From Actinomycetes bacterium (lineage in GTDB: Bacteria > Actinomycetota > Thermoleophilia > Solirubrobacterales > 70-9): a stretch of 11,851 nt of DNA. The notes under the pieces were generated by a model. It was given only the letters and a program-made list of their open reading frames with translations. It had not been told where the DNA came from and did not search any database. The stretch covers positions 1 through 11,851 of the forward strand of contig JAEZIQ010000131.1 in assembly GCA_023436605.1 (NCBI GenBank), in the 5' to 3' direction. Positions 5,866 through 11,851 of the stretch are shown one piece after another (within the stretch, counting starts at the first letter, position 1; each line of letters starts with the position of its first letter). Both the position numbers and the translations under genes were made by a program.

Positions 5866-6711
5866 TCAGCGGCCGACGATGGTTGCCGAGTAGAGCAGCA
5901 CGTTGCCGCCGTAGTAGCAGCCGTACCTGCGAATCGAGTCGATTCCGGTCTGGGGACGGGTCTTTTCGAGCTGTTCGTTGATCTCGGGATTGTTCTCGAG
6001 AGCGCAGGTCGCGGGCTCGCCCCGCATTACGCGGCTTCCTCGCCATGTGTACTTCTTGCCGGCTTCAGCGCAGCGCTCGGGATCGAGCACGTCCGCGAAC
6101 TCCGGGACGAAATTGCAGGCTCGCGGCTTCCAGAGTGCCGGGGCCCAGGTCGGAATGGTCAGAGCAACGATGTTCCCCTCGTAGACGTTCAGGGGGACGT
6201 TGAGGGCGAAAGTCACCTTGCGACCGAAGTACGGGTTGAGAATCTGGACCGGGCTGCGCCGGACCAGCTTGTATCGAGGTCCGCCCTTTTTCTTCTTTTC
6301 GACCTGTCGAAGGATTGCGATCCCGGCCTGTGCGGGGGCGCCGAAGATCATGTTGGCGAAGGGAAGCTGCGCTCCGTGACCGTCGATCTCGGTGCGGGTC
6401 GGATTGGACAGGGAGATCGACCAGGAAACCAGCTTGCCGTTGAAGGGGACCACGAAGTTCCTGCCCGGGTACTTCGCCGACAGCGACTGGAAGGCGGTCA
6501 CCTTGCCTTCGAAGGCGCAGTCACGGCTGAAGTCGCGGCCGCAGTTCGGCTTGAGCGAATCGATGTTCCTGGCGCCGAGTTCGACCCGCTGGGTCGAGGC
6601 AGCTTCGGCCCGTGGGGCAAAGGCAGCCGTAAGCAGGGCAGCTGCGGCGATCAGGAGCGTGAGAATCCGTGCGGCGCGAAGGCCGCTTGAGGTGAGGGGA
6701 GAGCGAAGCAT
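5866..6711 (-). CDS. Secreted six-cysteine protein, paralog B
   Basis: A 281-residue protein from ATG 6711, paralogous to the gene that follows. The N-terminus is a good Sec signal peptide: basic residues, a hydrophobic Leu/Ala core, then PRAEA-AS, a plausible AxA cleavage site about 38 residues in. The mature part is extracytoplasmic. Counted from a longer TTG start at 6741, the six conserved cysteines are C67, C75, C209, C224, C246 and C275. The longest shared block with paralog A is VALTIPTWAPA followed by W, P and AC; TWRGSR and RYGCYY are also identical. It carries a short KKKK insertion near 149-152. The start is uncertain: TTG 6741, GTG 6726 (preceded by GAGG at nine bases) and ATG 6711 are in frame; I prefer ATG because it gives the most normal signal peptide. 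It lies 71 bp after infA. Function unknown. Confidence 0.85.
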   Translation of the reverse strand: MLRSPLTSSGLRAARILTLLIAAAALLTAAFAPRAEAASTQRVELGARNIDSLKPNCGRDFSRDCAFEGKVTAFQSLSAKYPGRNFVVPFNGKLVSWSISLSNPTRTEIDGHGAQLPFANMIFGAPAQAGIAILRQVEKKKKGGPRYKLVRRSPVQILNPYFGRKVTFALNVPLNVYEGNIVALTIPTWAPALWKPRACNFVPEFADVLDPERCAEAGKKYTWRGSRVMRGEPATCALENNPEINEQLEKTRPQTGIDSIRRYGCYYGGNVLLYSATIVGR

Positions 6712-6782
6712 CGAATACTGGAACACGTTGGGGTGCCTCAATGTTGCGCTCGGGGCCCGGCGGGCTCCGGTCGTGACGGCTG

Positions 6783-7001
6783 CTACTTGTAGCGGTAGGT
6801 GATGCGGCCGCGGGTCAGGTCGTACGGCGACAACTCGATCTTCACGCGGTCTCCCGGCAGGATGCGGATGTAGTGCCGGCGCATCTTGCCTGAGATATGT
6901 CCGAGGACTTCGTGGTCGTTGTCCAGTTTGACCCGGAACATCGTATTCGGGAGGGCTTCGGTGATTTCGCCCTCCATTTCAATCTTTTCTTCTTTAGCCA
7001 T
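6783..7001 (-). CDS. infA: Translation initiation factor IF-1
   Basis: A 72-residue S1/OB-fold protein that binds the 30S A site with IF-2 and IF-3 during initiation. The sequence is canonical over its full length, including ALPNTMFRV, SGKMRRHYIRILPGD and the nearly invariant tail LSPYDLTRGRITYRYK. The open frame extends to a TTG at 7025, overlapping the preceding gene, but family length and the usual MAKEEK start point to the ATG at 7001. No Shine-Dalgarno is visible. It starts 20 bp after the tRNA nucleotidyltransferase stop and is probably co-transcribed with it. This differs from the common placement among ribosomal-protein genes (near rpmJ, rpsM, rpsK), none of which occurs here. Confidence 0.97.
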   Translation of the reverse strand: MAKEEKIEMEGEITEALPNTMFRVKLDNDHEVLGHISGKMRRHYIRILPGDRVKIELSPYDLTRGRITYRYK

Positions 7002-7021
7002 GCGAAGGATGAGGCTACTAC

Positions 7022-8467
7022 TCAAGCGGCATTCAGGAAGCCACGGGCATGCTCTACAGCTTCGGTTGCATCATTGATCTCACCGCTGTAGCGGGCTGCG
7101 GCCAGTTCCTTCATCACTTCTCCGAGCCGCGGACCGGGCTCGATCCCCAGCTCCCGGGCCAGTTCGTTTCCGGGCAGGAACTGCTTTGGCGGCCCGTTTA
7201 GCTCCCAATCGAGCGCGTATCCGACCATCTGCGAGGCGAGCTCCAGATGCCCCGCGACCATGCCCGGACCGGCGATCTCGGCCTTGCCCCGAGCGGCCAG
7301 ACGGTCGGCTACCGTGAGCAATGTCACATCGACCGAGACCGGATCGGTGCGGTCGAGGTAGGCAAAGATCTGCCTCCGGTCGAGCGGCATCGCGGTGACC
7401 ATGAACCCGAGGATCAGGTGGTGCCGGGCAAGGTCGGCCAGGTAACTGATCAGCTTCCGGCTGGCCCTCAGCTTCCGGAAGCGGGAAGTGATCTGGTCGG
7501 CACCGAGCTGGTCGTGGCCCCGGAAGGAAACGAAACCCCCCTCTTCGCTTCGGGTCTGCGGCTTGGCGCAGTCATGAAAGAGCGCCCCGAGGCGAAGCGC
7601 GGCCGCCCTCGTCGCACCGTCGGCAAGTGGGCGGGAAAGGTAGTCGGATACCTCGGCCGCCCGGTCGCCGGTGAACCGCTCGAGATCGGACTCGATCCGG
7701 AGGATGCCTTCGACCACTTCCATCGTGTGTCCGTAGACGTCGAGATGATGGTTCGGCCCCTGGACCACGCCGTGGAGGCGGCCGATCTCCGGCAAGAGAC
7801 TGTCGAAGAGGCCGAGCCATTCCATCGCGGTTAGCCCCTCGAGTGGGTCCCTGGCCCCTATCAGCAGGATGAGTTCGGCCAGCGAACGTTCCCCGGCGGG
7901 GTCGACCGCCCGGGCCGAGACACTTCGGCCCAGTTCGAGCGTCTCCGGCTCGATCTCCCAACCGAACTGGGCGACCAGCCGGGCGGCCCGCATCAGTCGG
8001 AGTGGATCGTCGTTGAACGAGGTGGGACCACAGACCCGGATCCGTCCCGCGGCAAGATCGCCCAGCCCGTTCAGAGGGTCGAGAGTTTTCCCCTCCCCCA
8101 GACCAACCGCGATCGCACCGACAGTGAAGTCGCGAAGTGCCAGATCGGCTTCGATCGTTTCCGCGCGAAGCTCGGCCACGTCGACTTGCCAGGCGTCCTC
8201 GCGATCCTTTGCCCGCCAGGCCGGGAACTCCTCGGAAAGCTCGAACGCGACTCCGCCAAGAGCCCGGGCGATCGCCCGGGCCGGAGCTTCCGGGCTGCCC
8301 GCCACGGCGATATCGAGATCGTTGACCTCGCGGCCGAGCGCGACATCCCGTACCGCCCCACCGACCAGCCAGGCTGGCGTTCCGGCGAGGGCTTCGCGGA
8401 TCACCTCGACCCTCGGTGCGGCCAGCACCCTCGGTCCGAGTTCCTCGACGCCTGGCACCTCACGCAC
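7022..8467 (-). CDS. cca: CCA-adding-type tRNA nucleotidyltransferase with HD domain
   Basis: Class II nucleotidyltransferase, expected to build or repair the 3'-CCA end of tRNAs using CTP and ATP. The 481-residue protein has the head domain with LVGGAVRD (34-41), catalytic D50 and D52 (DLDIAV), DFTVGAIAV (113-121), LDPLNGLGDL (129-138) and DDPLRLMRAARLVAQF (153-168). An HD domain follows, with H247, H298-D299 (LFHDCAK), H318 and H349/H350. The usual RRDFT(I/V)NA motif reads LRDFTVGA here, two changes in a normally conserved ribose/nucleotide-contacting region, so exact specificity (CCA, CC or A addition, or poly(A) polymerase) is less certain than the fold. The start is GTG at 8467, five bases after the alr stop, which implies translational coupling; a second GTG lies three codons later. 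Confidence 0.9.
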   Translation of the reverse strand: MREVPGVEELGPRVLAAPRVEVIREALAGTPAWLVGGAVRDVALGREVNDLDIAVAGSPEAPARAIARALGGVAFELSEEFPAWRAKDREDAWQVDVAELRAETIEADLALRDFTVGAIAVGLGEGKTLDPLNGLGDLAAGRIRVCGPTSFNDDPLRLMRAARLVAQFGWEIEPETLELGRSVSARAVDPAGERSLAELILLIGARDPLEGLTAMEWLGLFDSLLPEIGRLHGVVQGPNHHLDVYGHTMEVVEGILRIESDLERFTGDRAAEVSDYLSRPLADGATRAAALRLGALFHDCAKPQTRSEEGGFVSFRGHDQLGADQITSRFRKLRASRKLISYLADLARHHLILGFMVTAMPLDRRQIFAYLDRTDPVSVDVTLLTVADRLAARGKAEIAGPGMVAGHLELASQMVGYALDWELNGPPKQFLPGNELARELGIEPGPRLGEVMKELAAARYSGEINDATEAVEHARGFLNAA

Positions 8468-8472
8468 GGAAC

Positions 8473-9591
8473 TCAGCCGTCCCGGCTCACCCGCGGGACC
8501 CGGGGCGATATGCCGCAGGTCACCTCGTAGTTGATGGTGCCAAGGGACTCGGCGACCCGTTCGGCGAGGATCGTCTCCCCGTTCTGGGCGCCGATCAGGG
8601 TGACCTCGTCGCCAACCTTGACCCCGGAGTCGGGTCCGACGTCCACGGTGATGTTGTCCATCGAGATTGTGCCGGCGATCGGATAACGGTTGCCGCCGAT
8701 CAGAACCTCTCCCCTGTTCGAGAGTCCGCGCCGGACACCGTCGCCATATCCGATCGGGACCGCTGCCACCCGGGTCGGGCGTTCGGCCTGCCAGGTTCTG
8801 CCGTAGCCGGCACTCATGCCAGGTTCGAAGTCCTTGACCGAGGCGACCCAGGAGTGGAGCGAAAGCACCGGCTTCAGGTCGTGGTCGGCGGGATCGTTGC
8901 CGAAGGGATCCATCCCGTAAACCGCAACTCCGGGTCGGACGAGGTTGAAATGAGTCGATGGATCGGCGATCATCGCGGCACTGTTGGCCGCGTGAAGCTT
9001 GACCTCCGGGAACTCGCGTCGGGCCCGCTCGCCGAGTTCGGCGAGACGGTCGCGCTGGAGGTCACGGAAGGAAGTGTCTTCCTCGTCGGCCGTGGCGAAG
9101 TGGGTCCAGATCGCGGCCAGTTCAAGGTTCGGATGGGCGGCAGCGGTCCGGGCCAGTTCAAGCACCAGGTCCGGGTCGGTGGTACCGAGCCGGCCCATGC
9201 CGGTGTCGTACTTGACGTGGACCCCGACGACCAGTCCGGCGGCAGCCGCCGAATCGGCCAGGGTCGCGATGAAGCCAGGATCCCAGGCGGCGACGTCGGC
9301 GCGGGCCGAGATCGCCATCTCGATCTCGCCCGGGGCCAGAGCACCAAGGACGAGCAACGGGATATCCGGGGCAACGCTGCGGGCCAGGGCGGCTTCCGAA
9401 GCGGTGGCGAAAGCGATCCTGTCCGCGCCCGCCTCAGCCGCCGCACTGATGCAGTGAAGAGCGCCGTGACCGTACGCGTCAGCCTTCAGGACCGGGCAGA
9501 GTTCGACCCCTTCACCCAAGCGCGACTTCAGCACGCGGCAGTTGTGCCGCAGGGCGCCGAGGTCGATCCGGGCTTCCGCCCGCTCGTACAT
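8473..9591 (-). CDS. alr: Alanine racemase
   Basis: PLP-dependent, cytoplasmic; converts L-Ala to D-Ala for peptidoglycan. The 372 residues match the family's full length. K36 in VLKADAYGHG is the PLP Schiff-base lysine, Y263 in SAGYGRTW the catalytic tyrosine, and R219 in NLVRPGVAVYG the arginine that contacts the PLP ring nitrogen. R134 (GMGRLG), IGYGDG (280-285) and SMDN (310-313) are further hallmarks. The N-terminal TIM barrel and C-terminal beta domain are both complete. The ATG at 9591 overlaps the stop of the CBS gene by one base (TGATG), so the two are translationally coupled, and cca starts five bases after its stop. Position after the NAD(P)HX-repair gene resembles the acpS-nnr-alr order known in several bacteria. 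Confidence 0.97.
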   Translation of the reverse strand: MYERAEARIDLGALRHNCRVLKSRLGEGVELCPVLKADAYGHGALHCISAAAEAGADRIAFATASEAALARSVAPDIPLLVLGALAPGEIEMAISARADVAAWDPGFIATLADSAAAAGLVVGVHVKYDTGMGRLGTTDPDLVLELARTAAAHPNLELAAIWTHFATADEEDTSFRDLQRDRLAELGERARREFPEVKLHAANSAAMIADPSTHFNLVRPGVAVYGMDPFGNDPADHDLKPVLSLHSWVASVKDFEPGMSAGYGRTWQAERPTRVAAVPIGYGDGVRRGLSNRGEVLIGGNRYPIAGTISMDNITVDVGPDSGVKVGDEVTLIGAQNGETILAERVAESLGTINYEVTCGISPRVPRVSRDG

Positions 9592-10052
9592 CAGGCCCCG
9601 GTGAGGGCGGCCAGAACATCGACCCGGGTGACCACGCCGACCAGTCGGCCCTCGTCATCGACTACCGGCAGGCGATTGTGCTTCCTCTCGGAGATCAAGC
9701 GACCGGCATGCTCGGCCGGCTCATCCGGGCCGACCGTGATCGGGTCGGCGGTCATCATGTCAGCGGCGGTCGCGGCAAAGGCTTTCTTTGCGCGCTCTTC
9801 CCAGTGCTTGGTCGACTCGAGAAAGACGATGCCGCCCATGATGTTCACGTAGTGCGGCAGATGAAAGTCGGAGTCCTCGTTCGAGATCACGAGGTCGGAG
9901 TCCGTGATGATGCCGAGAACCTTGCGGGTCTCATCGACCACCGGGACACCTGGCAGGTCGTTGGTCTGCAGAACGTCGATTACATCCTGAATCGAATCGT
10001 CCGGCGAAACGGTGGCGGGCTCGCGGTCCATGATTTCGGCGACGGTCGGCAT
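9591..10052 (-). CDS. Two-CBS-domain protein
   Basis: A 153-residue protein made almost entirely of a CBS pair (Bateman module): CBS1 about 5-57 (IMDREPATVSPDDSI, GVPVVDE, GIITDSDL) and CBS2 about 96-150 (MMTADPITVGPDE, HNRLPVVDDEGRLVGVVTRVDVL). CBS pairs bind adenosine nucleotides such as AMP, ATP or SAM and act as sensors. A linker of about 38 residues with an HLPHYVNIMGG stretch separates the repeats, longer than in minimal CBS pairs. No catalytic or DNA-binding domain is attached, so it probably regulates a partner or senses energy state; the partner cannot be named. The ATG at 10052 follows the upstream stop by 15 bp without a Shine-Dalgarno, and the stop overlaps the alr start. It is an insertion into an otherwise familiar gene order. 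Confidence 0.93.
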   Translation of the reverse strand: MPTVAEIMDREPATVSPDDSIQDVIDVLQTNDLPGVPVVDETRKVLGIITDSDLVISNEDSDFHLPHYVNIMGGIVFLESTKHWEERAKKAFAATAADMMTADPITVGPDEPAEHAGRLISERKHNRLPVVDDEGRLVGVVTRVDVLAALTGA

Positions 10053-10067
10053 CGGCGGCAGCTTATT

Positions 10068-11600
10068 TCATCCGGCCGGGGGAATCATCGCCCGGGGGAT
10101 AGCCCGGATCACATCGGTCGCAATGACCCCGTCCCGGTTGCCGATTTCGAGTGCCGCGATCTCTCCCGCGGCGGCGTGGGCGAAGACCGCGGCCGCCGCA
10201 GCTTCGAAGCCGCCCAGCCCCCGGGCCAGGAACCCCCCGACCATTCCGGCGAGGACGTCTCCGGTGCCGGCGGTGGCGAGCGCCGGAGCCGGCAGCGTGT
10301 TGACGGCGACCCGGTCGCCATCGGTGACGATCGTGTCATCGCCTTTGAGGACCACGACGGCGTTCGCCTCACGGGCGAGCCTCCGGGCCGATTCCAGACG
10401 GTGAGCAGTGACCTCGGCAGACTCCAGGCCGAGCAGGCGGCCGGCCTCCCCGGCGTGTGGGGTAAGCACGGTGACCCCCTGACGGGACGCGAGTAGGGCC
10501 AGGCCGGTTCCGGTCAGCGTGAGCGCATCGGCATCGATCACCAGTGGCGCGGCCAGTCTGGCCGAAAGGCCGGCAACCAGCTGGCCGGTCTCGCCCGCCC
10601 GGCCGATCCCGGAGCCGAGCACCACGGCCGAGGCACCGGCGAGATGCTCGATCAGATCCGCTTCCGAGCCGATGCCGAACTCGTCTCCGTCCCCAAAGCC
10701 CTTGGTCATCACCTCGGTCAGCTTGATCTCGAAGATGTCTTCGAGCCCACCTGGCACGGCCGCGGTGGCATACCCGGCACCGGAACGGATCGCTGCTTCG
10801 GCCGCCAGGCAGACCGCTCCGGTAAGCCCGCGGGAGCCACCGACGATCGAGACCCGGCCCGAGGTGAACTTGTTCGAACCGGCGGCCCGGCGAGGCAGCA
10901 GATCGAGGACCCCCGCCCGGATCGCGCCGCCCGCTTTTGGCCGCGGAGCCCCTTCGGGGATACCGATCGGGATCACCTCGACCGGTCCGCATTGATGCTT
11001 TCCGGGGGTCACCAGATGACCCAGCTTCAGATGATGAAAAGTCGCCGTCCGGTCAGCCTGGACGGCCCGCCCGCTCGCCTCCCCGGTCGACGCGTTCACA
11101 CCCGTAGGCACGTCGCAGGCGACGACCGGCAAGCCGGACTGGCCGATCGCTTCGATCGCGTCTGCGACCAGGCCGCGAGGTTCGCCCTCAAACCCGGTCC
11201 CCAGCATTGCGTCGATGACCACGCCCGAAAGTGACGATGGCTTCAGAGGGGCCTCGTGGATCTCGACCAACCCGTCGCGCAGACGGTCGTAGTTCGCCCG
11301 GGAATCGGGACTCAGTTCCTCCCGGCCGGCGAAGAGGATCACCTTGACCTCGAAGCCGGACTGGTCCAGGTACCGGGCGGCAACCAGGCCGTCCCCACCG
11401 TTGTTGCCCTTGCCGCAGACCACCGTCACCAATCGCTCGTTGCCGAGTTCGGAGGTCGAAAGGTCGGCCGCGACCCGGGCCAGACCGCGGCCCGCCGCCT
11501 CCATCAACTCGAGTGAAGGCACCCCGGCCTCTTCGATCGCCCAGCGATCGGCTGCCCCCATCCCGGGGGCGTCGTAGACGGGATCAAGCCAGGGTTCCAC
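10068..11600 (-). CDS. nnr: Bifunctional NAD(P)HX epimerase / ADP-dependent dehydratase
   Basis: Repairs hydrated NADH and NADPH: the N-terminal YjeF_N half epimerises R-NAD(P)HX to S, and the C-terminal ribokinase-like half dehydrates S-NAD(P)HX using ADP. Over 510 residues the N-half shows VCGKGNNGGDG (61-71), VIDAMLGTGFEG (128-139) and CDVPTGVNASTG (162-173). The C-half shows VSIVGGSRGLTGA (250-262), TPHAGE (380-385) and ATAGTGDVLAGM (442-453) with the catalytic Asp D448. Both halves appear complete, as in the fused E. coli-type enzyme. The start is GTG at 11600, immediately after the acpS TGA, so translation is coupled; the ATG-like first residues EPWLDPVYDAPGM suit the family start. Cytoplasmic. 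Confidence 0.96.
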   Translation of the reverse strand: MEPWLDPVYDAPGMGAADRWAIEEAGVPSLELMEAAGRGLARVAADLSTSELGNERLVTVVCGKGNNGGDGLVAARYLDQSGFEVKVILFAGREELSPDSRANYDRLRDGLVEIHEAPLKPSSLSGVVIDAMLGTGFEGEPRGLVADAIEAIGQSGLPVVACDVPTGVNASTGEASGRAVQADRTATFHHLKLGHLVTPGKHQCGPVEVIPIGIPEGAPRPKAGGAIRAGVLDLLPRRAAGSNKFTSGRVSIVGGSRGLTGAVCLAAEAAIRSGAGYATAAVPGGLEDIFEIKLTEVMTKGFGDGDEFGIGSEADLIEHLAGASAVVLGSGIGRAGETGQLVAGLSARLAAPLVIDADALTLTGTGLALLASRQGVTVLTPHAGEAGRLLGLESAEVTAHRLESARRLAREANAVVVLKGDDTIVTDGDRVAVNTLPAPALATAGTGDVLAGMVGGFLARGLGGFEAAAAAVFAHAAAGEIAALEIGNRDGVIATDVIRAIPRAMIPPAG

Positions 11601-11851
11601 TCAGGCCTCCGGGTCGGCGGGTGCGGGGTCCGCATGAACCGGATCGGCGATCGCCACAGCTCCGGCCATCTCCCGGGCGTGGGTCAAGCTGACCTGCACC
11701 GCCAGTCCCCGTGACTCGGCTTCCTCCCGGACCCGTCCGGACAGGCTGATGGTCGGGGCCGGATCAGTCTCGTTTCCGGCCACCACTTCGATCTCCCGAA
11801 GTTCGGTGCCCGGCGGCAGCCGCAGCGCCTTCACTACCGCTTCCTTTGCAG
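11601..11851 (-). CDS. acpS: Holo-[acyl-carrier-protein] synthase (5' end outside window)
   Basis: Transfers 4'-phosphopantetheine from CoA to apo-ACP, activating it for fatty acid synthesis. Only the last 83 codons are visible; the frame stays open to the right edge, so the true start lies beyond 11851. The edge codons read AKEAVVKALRLPPG, the AcpS motif around the Mg-binding Glu and the conserved Lys pair, followed by LREIEVV and the C-terminal VQVSLTHAREMAGAVAIA strand. A Pro/Ala/Asp-rich tail of about 15 residues (PVHADPAPADPEA) extends past the usual end. A GTG at 11834 is internal to the motif and is not a start. It is followed without gap by the NAD(P)HX-repair gene, a pairing common in bacteria. 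Confidence 0.93.
   Translation of the reverse strand, partial: AKEAVVKALRLPPGTELREIEVVAGNETDPAPTISLSGRVREEAESRGLAVQVSLTHAREMAGAVAIADPVHADPAPADPEA

Noticed and set aside
8416..9852. Plus-strand open frame of 478 codons
   Set aside because: It is antisense to cca, alr and the CBS gene, all with full catalytic or binding motifs. Its translation is rich in Arg, Gly, Asp and Val with no recognisable domain, typical of a high-GC shadow frame.
11601..11834. Separate 77-residue gene starting at GTG 11834
   Set aside because: The frame continues to the window edge and the upstream codons complete the AKEAVVKAL motif of AcpS, so it is a truncated acpS.
1..11851. Defence, toxin-antitoxin, prophage or insertion-sequence module
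   Set aside because: All intact genes are assigned to housekeeping, respiratory, glycosyltransferase or unknown exported families; no transposase, integrase, nuclease or reverse transcriptase motif was seen.

Overview
The window is GC-rich bacterial chromosome with densely packed genes, nearly all on the minus strand, and frequent GTG or uncertain starts. Gene content and organisation fit a high-GC Actinomycetota. A class Thermoleophilia / Solirubrobacterales-like host is my best guess, based on the A2-type cytochrome oxidase with an N-terminally extended subunit I, the scarcity of Shine-Dalgarno sequences and the overall gene style. That lineage call is inference; no marker here proves it.

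Read in the direction of transcription (right to left), the window opens with a compact housekeeping run. It holds acpS (5' end outside the window), a bifunctional NAD(P)HX epimerase/dehydratase, a two-CBS-domain protein, alanine racemase (alr), a CCA-adding-type tRNA nucleotidyltransferase and infA (translation initiation factor IF-1). Stops and starts abut or overlap (TGA directly followed by GTG; TGATG overlap; 5, 15 and 20 nt gaps), so this is very probably one translationally coupled operon. It joins acyl-carrier activation, cofactor repair, D-Ala synthesis, tRNA maturation and translation initiation.

Next come two tandem paralogous genes (6711-5866 and 5771-4911) for exported proteins of a family I do not recognise. 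They share six cysteine positions and several near-identical blocks. Their 94-bp gap carries a GC-rich hairpin and a possible promoter.

The 387-bp stretch 4524-4910 lies between convergent genes and has no credible gene, but it is full of structure: two short hairpins, a 52-bp tandem repeat, a long bulged hairpin, and two 45-bp palindromes whose stems differ by one compensatory base-pair change.

The only convincing plus-strand gene (4254-4523) encodes an 89-residue zinc-ribbon protein, divergent from a family-4-type glycosyltransferase gene (4232-2682). After it come ctaC and ctaD (cytochrome c oxidase subunits II and I). ctaD runs off the left edge. A perfect inverted repeat lies just upstream of ctaC at a position suited to an operator.

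I found no CRISPR array, phage, transposase, toxin-antitoxin or defence system. The most novel items are the paired six-cysteine exported proteins and the palindrome/repeat cluster beside them.
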